Translations under genes and position numbers: made by a program
Shown: one piece after another, positions 1 through 6,275 of the stretch
Layout: the number at the start of each line of letters is the position of its first letter
Numbering within the stretch: position 1 is the stretch's first letter
Assembly (NCBI GenBank): GCA_021153285.1
Contig: JAGKTT010000058.1
Coordinates: 1 to 9,680, forward strand
Direction: 5' to 3'
DNA from: Bacteroidia bacterium
Lineage (GTDB): Bacteria > Bacteroidota > Bacteroidia > Bacteroidales > UBA932
Length of the DNA: 9,680 bases
Notes under the pieces: generated by a model
The model's database searches: none
Seen by the model: only the letters and a program-made list of their open reading frames with translations
Told to the model about the DNA's origin: nothing

Positions 1-488
1 CGGTCGTTCACTAGATTGACCTTCATTACATTGTGTCCGCACACCTCGAGAAGCTTCGCCACTGACCATCCGAGAAGATTGTTACGGATATGGCCAAGGT
101 GAAGAGGCTTGTTGGTATTAGGAGATGAGTACTCGACCATAATTGTCCTTCCTGTAGGCTCGAGCTGGCCGAAATCCTCAGCCGCTGCAATCTCAGCGAA
201 TACATTGTTCCAATATACCTCAGAGAACGAAATGTTGAGGAAGCCCTTCACGGTGTTATAACCGGCTACCTCAGCGACATTGGCCTTAAGCCATTCTCCG
301 ATGGCATTTCCTGTATTTTCAGGAGTGGTCTTCGATATTTTCAAAAGAGGGAAAACGACCAATGTATAGTCGCCCTCGAATTCCTTGCGTGTAACCTGCA
401 CCTGGAGCTGAGCTTCAGGCACTTCAACGCTGTAAAGCGCCTGAATTGCTTCAGACGCTTTAGCTATGATGAATTTTTCTGGAGTCAT
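1..488 (-). CDS. argS: Arginyl-tRNA synthetase, N-terminal part (runs off left edge)
   Basis: Class I aminoacyl-tRNA synthetase that charges tRNA-Arg with arginine in the cytoplasm. The visible 162 codons start at the ATG at 488 (MTPEKFIIA...). Residues about 5-90 form the family's N-terminal tRNA-recognition domain. The catalytic core then begins with VEYSSPNTNKPLHLGHIRNN (about 118-137), whose HLGH (130-133) is the class I HIGH signature for ATP binding; SSPNTNKPLHLGH is characteristic of ArgS. The KMSKS loop and anticodon-binding domain lie beyond the window, so intactness cannot be judged. It follows rpoD on the same strand after 52 bases, a gap occupied by a REP-like element, and could be co-transcribed with it. 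No Shine-Dalgarno is visible; the leader just before the start is A/T-rich. Confidence 0.95.
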   Translation of the reverse strand, partial: MTPEKFIIAKASEAIQALYSVEVPEAQLQVQVTRKEFEGDYTLVVFPLLKISKTTPENTGNAIGEWLKANVAEVAGYNTVKGFLNISFSEVYWNNVFAEIAAAEDFGQLEPTGRTIMVEYSSPNTNKPLHLGHIRNNLLGWSVAKLLEVCGHNVMKVNLVND

Positions 489-500
489 AAATTAAATATT

Positions 501-535
501 AGATTCTCACGTCACTACGTTCCTCAGAATGACAA
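501..535. repeat. REP-like intergenic palindromic element
   Basis: In the rpoD-argS gap the minus strand reads TGTCATTCTGAGGAACGTAG followed by TGACGTGAGAATCT. Outer arms ATTCT and AGAAT are complementary, and an inner ACGT/ACGT pair encloses an AGTG loop, giving an imperfect hairpin. The GTCATTCTGAG...AGAATCT ends resemble short dispersed intergenic repeats I recall from many Bacteroidota and other bacterial genomes; that identification is from memory. No uridine run follows directly, so it is not a classical intrinsic terminator. It lies entirely between the two coding regions and could modulate transcript processing between them. Confidence 0.55.
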
Positions 536-540
536 TGGGA

Positions 541-1401
541 TTATCCCAGATAACTCTTGAGGAGTTTGCTTCTTGAATTGTTCTTGAGCTTGCGTATCGC
601 CTTTTCCTTGATCTGGCGTACGCGCTCTCTTGTGAGCCCGAAACGTTCTCCGATCTCCTCGAGAGTCATCTCCTGGCATCCGATTCCGAAGAAAGACTTG
701 ATGATTTCTCTTTCACGGGTGGCGAGAGTAGAAAGCGCTCTCTCGATTTCCTTGTTAAGCGACTCGTTTACAAGACCGCGGTCTGCACTTGGAGAGTCAT
801 TGTTCACGAGAACATCCAGAAGGCTGTTGTCTTCTCCTTCAACGAACGGAGCATCCACTGATACGTGACGGCCTGAAACTCGAAGAGTATCAGCGATCTT
901 ATCCTTCGGAACATCGATCATCTCAGACAGTTCTTCGCTTGAAGGCATTCTCTCGTTCTCCTGCTCGAACTTTGACAGAGCCTTGTTGATCTTATTGAGT
1001 GAACCTACCTGATTAAGAGGAAGTCGTACGATTCTGGACTGTTCTGCGAGAGCCTGAAGAATTGACTGACGGATCCACCATACTGCATATGAAATGAATT
1101 TGAATCCTCGCGTTTCATCGAACTTCTCGGCTGCCTTGATCAGTCCGAGGTTACCCTCGTTGATAAGGTCAGGAAGACTGAGGCCCTGATTCTGATACTG
1201 CTTCGCAACAGAAACAACGAATCGGAGATTTGCCCTTGTAAGCTTCTCAAGTGCCTGCTGGTCTCCTTTACGGATCCTCTGGGCGAGCTCCACCTCTTCC
1301 TCTACCGTGATAAGTTCTTCCCTACCGATCTCCTGAAGATACTTGTCAAGCGACGCGCTCTCACGGTTTGTAATTGATTTTGTAATCTTTAGCTGTCTCA
1401 T
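541..1401 (-). CDS. rpoD: Primary (housekeeping) RNA polymerase sigma-70 factor
   Basis: Directs RNA polymerase to housekeeping promoters. The 286-residue length and lack of the acidic region 1.1 match the short primary sigma factor of Bacteroidota (sigma-ABfr type), which recognises TTTG (-33) and TAnnTTTG (-7). Domains in order: region 1.2 about 15-50 (SLDKYLQEIGREELIT), region 2 about 53-123 with core-binding DLINEGNLGLIKAAEKFD and the -10-reading helix GFKFISYAVWWIRQSI (99-114), region 3 about 124-205, and region 4 about 215-280 with the helix-turn-helix EEIGERFGLTRERVRQIKEK (248-267). No truncation is seen. It starts 29 bases after the htrA stop, with no separate promoter evident in that gap, and argS follows. 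The primary rather than alternative assignment rests on the complete 1.2-4.2 set and the near-canonical region 2. Confidence 0.95.
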   Translation of the reverse strand: MRQLKITKSITNRESASLDKYLQEIGREELITVEEEVELAQRIRKGDQQALEKLTRANLRFVVSVAKQYQNQGLSLPDLINEGNLGLIKAAEKFDETRGFKFISYAVWWIRQSILQALAEQSRIVRLPLNQVGSLNKINKALSKFEQENERMPSSEELSEMIDVPKDKIADTLRVSGRHVSVDAPFVEGEDNSLLDVLVNNDSPSADRGLVNESLNKEIERALSTLATREREIIKSFFGIGCQEMTLEEIGERFGLTRERVRQIKEKAIRKLKNNSRSKLLKSYLG

Positions 1402-1430
1402 TAACTATTATTTAAGTTTATCTCTTCCTC

Positions 1431-2858
1431 TTATACACCGAAGCCGAAATAACCCGTTCTACCTGAAGGAGTGATACCCTCGATGAATACTGTCCTCTTC
1501 GACTTCTTCACAACATCTATCACATCCTGAGGAGTCTTGACCGGATGATCGTTCACATACTGGATGATGAATCCTTCCACTGCACCTGCTTCCATCAGTT
1601 TGCCCGGTCCCAGTTCCACGATCTCCACACCGCTCTTGATATGATATTTTTCAAGGGTCGCTTCAGAAGCTGCCTTGATGGACGAGCCATAGAATGCTAC
1701 CGAACCATCATCAGCCACAGTGCCGTTTTCCTGGGCAGTTCCCTTGAAGGTCACGTCAAACGTCTTTTCTTTTCCGTCGCGGATAACTGTCACAACTGCC
1801 TTGTCACCCGGAGAATATCTGCTTACCGTCTCCTGAACTGATGCTGTACCTGTAATCTTTGTAGAATCTATGGCAATGAGCACATCACCTGCCTTGATTC
1901 CGGCCTTATCCGCGGCACCGCTTGGCGAAACCTCGTTAATATATACGCCGTTTCTTGAAGAAAGTTTCAAATCCTCAGCAATTTTATCATCAATCGGTCC
2001 CATTGTGATGCCAAGTACCGCTCTCTGAACACTTCCGAAGTCCATCAGATCGTAAGCAATCTTCTTCACGATGTTTACAGGAACTGCAAATGAGTAGCCT
2101 GTATATGATCCGGTCTGGGAGTATATGGCAGTGTTGATTCCCACCAGATTTCCAGCTCTGTCAACGAGAGCGCCGCCACTGTTTCCCGGATTTACGGCAG
2201 CGTCTGTCTGAATGAATGACTCTATCTTGAATTCACCAGTATAATTAGGCATCGAACGTCCTTTGGCACTGACGATTCCGGCTGTGATAGTAGAACGGAG
2301 ATCGTATGGAGATCCGATGGCTATCACCCATTCTCCCAGACGAAGCTTGTCGGAATCTCCGAAAGGAATTATCGGCAGACCGGAAGCATCGATCTTCAGA
2401 AGAGCGACATCTGTAGCAGGGTCTGTGCCCACCAAGGTAGCCGGATAGGTCTGATTGTTATTAAGTGTAACCTCGATCTTGGTCGCTCCATCTATCACGT
2501 GATTGTTAGTAACGATATATCCGTCCTCCCTGATGATTACTCCGGATCCGCTTCCTACTTTTTCTCTCTGCTGGGGAGCACCCTGCGGGATACCTAAGAA
2601 ATAATCGAAGATCGAGCCAGGGACCTGCGGCTGTGCCTGAGTGGAAGTTACCTTGACATAAACCACTGCGTCTACTGCTGATTCCGCCGCATATGTAAAA
2701 TCAGGCCAGTTCTCGTGTGACAGATTGACAGTACGGAACTGGGGGCCATCTGACATATGTACTGCAGGCTGCTCAAAAGACATTGACTTTACCACAGCAA
2801 AAGCTGTAAGCCCTCCAGCAGCTGCGGAGAGCAAAGCAATAAGAATACCTCTTTTCAT
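1431..2858 (-). CDS. htrA: HtrA/DegP-family periplasmic serine protease with PDZ domains
   Basis: Envelope quality-control protease/chaperone that degrades misfolded periplasmic proteins. The 475-residue product starts with a basic residue pair and a hydrophobic segment (about 4-23), a signal peptide or N-terminal anchor; no lipobox is evident. The trypsin-like domain spans about 55-275 with the full triad: His120 (TNNHVID), Asp150 (DPATDVALLKI) and Ser227 (NPGNSGGAL). PDZ1 is at about 278-372 (VLGITMG...GIKAGDVLIAID). A more divergent PDZ2 is at about 385-468 (GVEIVELGPGKLMEAGAVEG...IIQYVNDHPVKTPQDVIDVV). This matches the usual DegP/DegQ layout and length. It is first in the htrA-rpoD-argS run and divergent from dnaN. 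I see no convincing -33/-7 pair in its upstream region. DegP versus DegQ cannot be decided from sequence alone, hence the generic symbol. Confidence 0.93.
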   Translation of the reverse strand: MKRGILIALLSAAAGGLTAFAVVKSMSFEQPAVHMSDGPQFRTVNLSHENWPDFTYAAESAVDAVVYVKVTSTQAQPQVPGSIFDYFLGIPQGAPQQREKVGSGSGVIIREDGYIVTNNHVIDGATKIEVTLNNNQTYPATLVGTDPATDVALLKIDASGLPIIPFGDSDKLRLGEWVIAIGSPYDLRSTITAGIVSAKGRSMPNYTGEFKIESFIQTDAAVNPGNSGGALVDRAGNLVGINTAIYSQTGSYTGYSFAVPVNIVKKIAYDLMDFGSVQRAVLGITMGPIDDKIAEDLKLSSRNGVYINEVSPSGAADKAGIKAGDVLIAIDSTKITGTASVQETVSRYSPGDKAVVTVIRDGKEKTFDVTFKGTAQENGTVADDGSVAFYGSSIKAASEATLEKYHIKSGVEIVELGPGKLMEAGAVEGFIIQYVNDHPVKTPQDVIDVVKKSKRTVFIEGITPSGRTGYFGFGV

Positions 2859-3046
2859 ATTTTCTACTATAATTAAATTTATTCCTTAAATTCCACAACA
2901 CTTCTCCTGCTATGCTCAAGTTCTCGATTTTCTTTCTAAAAACAAAGAGCTTAGCCATTTTGCGCGGTTTTTGCTGACAATTGCGATGCATTTGCAAAAC
3001 CAGTGGCGAAAAAATCAAAAAATATGCCAATGCCTCAGAAAAAATT

Positions 3047-3058
3047 TACTATATTTGT
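3047..3058 (+). promoter_or_regulatory. Predicted dnaN promoter, Bacteroidota -7 element
   Basis: TACTATATTTGT preceded by an A-run contains TATATTTG (3050-3057), an exact match to the TAnnTTTG -7 consensus of the Bacteroidota primary sigma factor. A matching TTTG -33 box at the normal distance is not evident. The inferred transcript start is near 3064, giving a leader of about 56 bases. The same 12-mer occurs before cdd at 9010-9021. The sequence match is direct; promoter activity is inferred. Confidence 0.65.
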
Positions 3059-3069
3059 TGACTATAATG

Positions 3070-3084
3070 CCGTATTGTATACGG
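3070..3084 (+). promoter_or_regulatory. Short inverted repeat / hairpin in the dnaN leader
   Basis: CCGTAT-TGT-ATACGG is a perfect 6-bp inverted repeat with a 3-base spacer, lying just downstream of the inferred dnaN transcription start. It could be a 5'-UTR hairpin that stabilises the message or a small operator half-site pair. There is no uridine tract after it, so it is not a terminator. The symmetry is seen directly; any role is inference. Confidence 0.4.
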
Positions 3085-3119
3085 GCAGGATTTGAAAATA
3101 AATATTAACACTATAAATT

Positions 3120-4244
3120 ATGAAACTTATAATTTCAAGTTCAGAGCTGCTTAGAGGAGTAATGGCTGTAGCAAAGGCTATTCCGGCAAAGTCACCGCTT
3201 CCTATTCTTGAGAATTTCCTTTTTGACCTCAAGGGAAATACATTGGAAATCACCGCCTCTGATGCGGAACTTACCCTCAGGACACAGATCGAGGTGGAAA
3301 GCACAGCTGAAGAAGGCAGAATTGCAGTTCCGGCAAAGCACGTGATGGATCTTCTCAAAGAGCTTCCTGACCAGCCGCTTACCATCAGTACTACTACAGA
3401 CAGTTCTTTCCTTTGCAGCTGGGCAGGTGGAGAATCCACTCTCCCATATTTTCCTGCTGAAGATTATCCTGAAATCATCGGAGCTGATGCCAGCAATGCA
3501 GTAACTCTCAAATTCCCTGCACAAAGCCTCATCGAAGGTATTTCCAGCACAATATACGCCACAGCTGACGATGAAATCCGTCCAGCGATGAACGGTATCT
3601 TCTTTGACATCGACATTAATTCGACCACTCTCGTAGCTTCGGATTCGCATAAGCTCATCTGCTATACTACAGCAGATGTCAACGCATCAGAAAAGGCATC
3701 ATTCATCCTCCACAAGAAACCGGCCTCCATCCTTAAATCCACCATCGGAAAAGATATCGAGACTGTGGATATTTCATTTGATGCAAAGACCGCAGAGTTC
3801 AAATTCGGCACTACTACAGTAATCTGCCGTCTCGTGGTGGGCAAATATCCGAAATATCGCGACGTAATCCCGCAGAACAATTCCAACATCCTGAGAATCA
3901 ACCGTGCTCAGCTCCTCAACACTGTCCGTCGTGTATCAGTATGTTCGAACAAGGCATCGAACCACATCAAGTTCGACCTCAAGAGCGGAAGTCTTATGGT
4001 ATCTGCCCAGGACCTCGGATTCTCGATTGCAGCGCACGAGACTATGCTGTGCCAGTATGACGGCGAAGATCTTACCATCGGATTCAAGGCACCTTTCATC
4101 ATAGAGATCCTTTCGAATATGACCTGCGGAGAACTTGTGATCAAGTTCCTTGACAGCAAGCGCGCCGCTCTCATCGTTCCGGCAGAGGAAGAAGCAGAGA
4201 GCGAGAAGATCTGCGGTATCATTATGCCTATTATGATCAGCTAA
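3120..4244 (+). CDS. dnaN: DNA polymerase III beta subunit (sliding clamp)
   Basis: Ring-shaped processivity factor that encircles DNA and tethers DNA polymerase III and other repair proteins. The 374 residues match the usual family length (about 366-378) and the three-fold repeated clamp domain (about 1-118, 119-245, 246-374). Hallmarks include the N-terminal LLRGVMAVAKAIPAKSPLPI and IAVPAKHVMDLLKELPD, the middle-domain DDEIRPAMNGIFFDI and VASDSHKL, and the C-terminal IIMPIMIS, equivalent to the MPM/MPI end of other clamps. The ATG at 3120 is the first after the predicted promoter and lies in an A/T-rich context without a Shine-Dalgarno sequence, normal for the phylum. It is the first gene of a five-gene plus-strand run and is not adjacent to dnaA in this window. 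No defects are seen. Confidence 0.97.
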   Translation: MKLIISSSELLRGVMAVAKAIPAKSPLPILENFLFDLKGNTLEITASDAELTLRTQIEVESTAEEGRIAVPAKHVMDLLKELPDQPLTISTTTDSSFLCSWAGGESTLPYFPAEDYPEIIGADASNAVTLKFPAQSLIEGISSTIYATADDEIRPAMNGIFFDIDINSTTLVASDSHKLICYTTADVNASEKASFILHKKPASILKSTIGKDIETVDISFDAKTAEFKFGTTTVICRLVVGKYPKYRDVIPQNNSNILRINRAQLLNTVRRVSVCSNKASNHIKFDLKSGSLMVSAQDLGFSIAAHETMLCQYDGEDLTIGFKAPFIIEILSNMTCGELVIKFLDSKRAALIVPAEEEAESEKICGIIMPIMIS

Positions 4245-4246
4245 GT

Positions 4247-5164
4247 ATGGAACTGAATCTCGAAAGACCATTATTGTTTTTTGACATAGAAAGCACAGGG
4301 CTCAATATCGCTTCGGACTCGATCATTGAGCTCTGCTTTGTCAAGATTAATCCGGGCGGCGAGCAATGGGTGAAGACCTGGCGTGTAAGGCCTTGGGACT
4401 ATGAAAACCAGTGCCAGAGACCGATAAATCCTTCAGCCCAGGCAGTGCACGGAATATCTGCCGAAGACCTTGCGGGCAAACCGACATTCTATCAGATCGC
4501 CGACGAAGTGGTGGAATGGCTTACAGGCTGCGACCTTGCCGGTTTCAATTCGGCTAAGTTCGACCTTCCTATGCTCGCAGAGGAAATCGAGCGCGTACGC
4601 AGATTTACCGACAAGCAGCCAGCTATCGACCTGCATTCAATGAAGATGGTGGATGTCCAGAACATCTTCCACGCAATGGAGCCTCGCACACTCAAGGCTG
4701 CTTACCTGTTCTATTGCGGACTCGAGCTTGAGAACGCTCACGCAGCAGAAGCAGACACCTTAGCGACATACGAAGTTCTGAAAGGGCAGCTCGACAGATA
4801 CGCAGGCGACCCAAGGATCGAGAATAACATAGACAAACTTGCAAAATTCTCGACCAAGCAGAGAACTGTAGATTATGCAGGAAGACTCATCCTCAATGAC
4901 AAGGACGAGCCGGTAGTAAGCTTCGGAAAACACAAGGGTAAGACAGCACGTGAGGTCTATTTCAGCGAGCCGTCATACTTCGCTTGGATCGACAATGGTG
5001 ATTTCACCTTGGACACTAAACGTCAGTTCGCCAAGCTGAAGGCAGAATACGAAGCAGAAAAGAAGGCTGCTGCAGAGAAAAAGAAGAGCACAGGCTTCGT
5101 TCCGCGCACCAAAGGCTACACGCCTTTCGAGGAATTGGGCAACCTCTTTGCACAGGAAGAATAA
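4247..5164 (+). CDS. DnaQ-like DEDDh 3'-5' exonuclease
   Basis: Probable proofreading or repair exonuclease that removes 3' nucleotides from DNA. All catalytic residues of the DEDDh class are present: Asp13 and Glu15 (FFDIEST), Asp106 (AGFNSAKFDLPML), and His165 and Asp170 (NAHAAEADTLATYEVL). After the nuclease domain (about 8-185) comes a small C-terminal domain (about 210-262; VSFGKHKGKTAREV...SYFAWI) of the kind found appended to exonucleases of this phylum. A charged Lys/Ala/Glu-rich linker (265-281) and the tail FEELGNLFAQEE follow. The start codon is two bases after the dnaN stop, implying translational coupling and a clamp-associated job. It may be the polymerase III epsilon subunit, but sequence alone does not separate that from a general exonuclease, so no symbol is given. 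Confidence 0.88.
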   Translation: MELNLERPLLFFDIESTGLNIASDSIIELCFVKINPGGEQWVKTWRVRPWDYENQCQRPINPSAQAVHGISAEDLAGKPTFYQIADEVVEWLTGCDLAGFNSAKFDLPMLAEEIERVRRFTDKQPAIDLHSMKMVDVQNIFHAMEPRTLKAAYLFYCGLELENAHAAEADTLATYEVLKGQLDRYAGDPRIENNIDKLAKFSTKQRTVDYAGRLILNDKDEPVVSFGKHKGKTAREVYFSEPSYFAWIDNGDFTLDTKRQFAKLKAEYEAEKKAAAEKKKSTGFVPRTKGYTPFEELGNLFAQEE

Positions 5165-5172
5165 CAATCAAT

Positions 5173-5748
5173 ATGAACATCATAGTAAAACCATACGGCA
5201 GCAGTCTATGCTATTGCCGTCCTGATACGACTTGGGAGAGGGAGAATAAGGATTTCTACTCTCCCGAGTGCGTTAATGAGCTTCATTGGGCTCCGATTGT
5301 CTTCGCAAGAATCTGCAAGGCAGGGAAATGCATCGGAGGCAAGTTTGCTCCGAGATATTACGACGCATTCAATTTCGGTGCGCTCCTATATTGTCATACT
5401 TCCGAGTCGCCAGACATTGCATTCACATCCTGTGCAGACCATACTTCCCTCCTTCCTGCGCCGCTTTACAATCCTGTTGTGATGGAGAACGAAGACAATA
5501 TATTTGAGGTAAAAAAGAACGGAGAAAAGATTTTCACCAGTCGGGACATCAGCATCGAAGCTTCATTGAAAGAAGTGATAGAGGATGCCATCTGCAAGGC
5601 CTCACAGCTCACCACATTGAGAATCGGTGACTTCATTGCTGTAGAACTCGCGCCAGTTTCATTGATGGCTGCAAGCTGCGACGGAGAGACTTCATTGAAA
5701 GCAACTTATTGCGAAAACGAACTGTTCGACATAAAGCTGATTTTCTAG
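5173..5748 (+). CDS. Degenerate fumarylacetoacetate hydrolase (FAH)-fold protein, probably non-catalytic
   Basis: This 191-residue protein looks anonymous at first. It aligns by eye along its length with the small FAH-family proteins of Bacteroidales: YCRPD (14-18) for the family's F-x-K-PD, IVFARICKAGKCI..KFAPRYYDA (42-65) for the EVVVRI-RLGK-I---FA-RYYDA segment, FEVKKNGEKI (111-120), and TLRIGDFIAVELAPVSL (148-164) for TLKIGD--YTGTPAGVG. The catalytic features are missing: there is no E-x-E metal pair before IVFARIC, no aspartate in the ARDLQ position, and no TGTPAGVG loop. About 20 N-terminal residues of the family also appear absent. The frame is intact, so it is probably a maintained, repurposed protein rather than a pseudogene. 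It starts 8 bases after the exonuclease stop. The alignment is from memory of the family; the function is unknown. Confidence 0.6.
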   Translation: MNIIVKPYGSSLCYCRPDTTWERENKDFYSPECVNELHWAPIVFARICKAGKCIGGKFAPRYYDAFNFGALLYCHTSESPDIAFTSCADHTSLLPAPLYNPVVMENEDNIFEVKKNGEKIFTSRDISIEASLKEVIEDAICKASQLTTLRIGDFIAVELAPVSLMAASCDGETSLKATYCENELFDIKLIF

Positions 5749-5794
5749 CATTGGCATTTGATTTGACACTTACAGTCACCAAAAACAAGTCTAT

Positions 5795-6259
5795 ATGAAC
5801 AAGATTTACACAACTACATTAGCACTTCTTGCTGCTATGATGTTTTTTGCAGCCTGCGCAAATGCCGGCGCGAAGAACGATAAGAAGACAGACAATGCAC
5901 CAAAGGCGGTAAAGGAACTTGACGCTGCAAGCTTCAGCGAAAAGGTATTCGATATGGATTCTGAAGATCTGGTATTCCTTGGCGACAAGCCGGCTATCGT
6001 GGATTTCACTGCAAGATGGTGCGGACCTTGCCAAAGAATTGCCCCTATTCTTGAAGAACTTGCCAAAGAATATGAGGGACAGATTGTCATCTATAAGGTA
6101 GATGTCGACAAGGAGAAGGAACTTGCTCAGGCTTTCAATGTAAGTTCCATCCCTGCCGTACTCTATATTCCTCTTGGTGGTGAACCTGTTATGACTGTAG
6201 GTGCAAGGGGTAAGGAACGATTCAAGGAAGAGATCGGCACATTGCTGCTTCAGAAATAG
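5795..6259 (+). CDS. Exported thioredoxin-like protein, probable lipoprotein
   Basis: Envelope thiol-disulfide oxidoreductase of 154 residues. Residues 1-20 form a signal peptide (MNKIYTTTLALLAAMMFFAA) leading to Cys21, a plausible though weak lipobox (FAA-C). The alternative is signal peptidase I cleavage after ANA (24). A Lys/Asp-rich linker precedes the thioredoxin fold (about 40-152) with the active site WCGPC (Cys76, Cys79) and the cis-proline at Pro120 (SSIPAV). The intact CGPC predicts a reducing thioredoxin-type activity; no partner such as a DsbD-like protein is in the window. The gap from the preceding gene is 46 bases with no recognisable -7 box, so it is probably read from the dnaN promoter. 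The flavoprotein gene follows after 16 bases. Confidence 0.88.
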   Translation: MNKIYTTTLALLAAMMFFAACANAGAKNDKKTDNAPKAVKELDAASFSEKVFDMDSEDLVFLGDKPAIVDFTARWCGPCQRIAPILEELAKEYEGQIVIYKVDVDKEKELAQAFNVSSIPAVLYIPLGGEPVMTVGARGKERFKEEIGTLLLQK

Positions 6260-6275
6260 TCAATGATTCAGTGCT

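Larger units (their letters stand above)
2859..3119. other. Divergent htrA/dnaN intergenic region
   Basis: 261 bases, A/T-rich, the longest gene-free stretch here. It must contain start signals for both htrA (minus) and dnaN (plus). A clear -7 element and a leader hairpin are seen on the dnaN side (listed separately). An imperfect palindrome around ATGCAT (TTGC-gATGCATtt-GCAA, 2981-2997) is present but I assign no function to it. Reading frames crossing this region resemble no known protein. Confidence 0.7.

Noticed and set aside
2981..2997. Imperfect palindrome around ATGCAT in the htrA/dnaN intergenic region as an operator
   Set aside because: The symmetry is broken (G versus TT spacers) and short palindromes of this quality are expected by chance in A/T-rich DNA.
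2773..3030. 85-residue minus-strand frame covering the htrA upstream region
   Set aside because: It overlaps the htrA signal-peptide region in another frame, and its composition is unlike a real protein.
3058..3068. TTGACT followed by TATAAT before dnaN, resembling E. coli -35/-10 boxes
   Set aside because: The two hexamers overlap with no spacer, and the phylum uses TAnnTTTG; taken as coincidence beside the real -7 box.
3062..3439. 125-residue minus-strand frame opposite the dnaN start
   Set aside because: It is antisense to conserved dnaN codons and has no recognisable domain.
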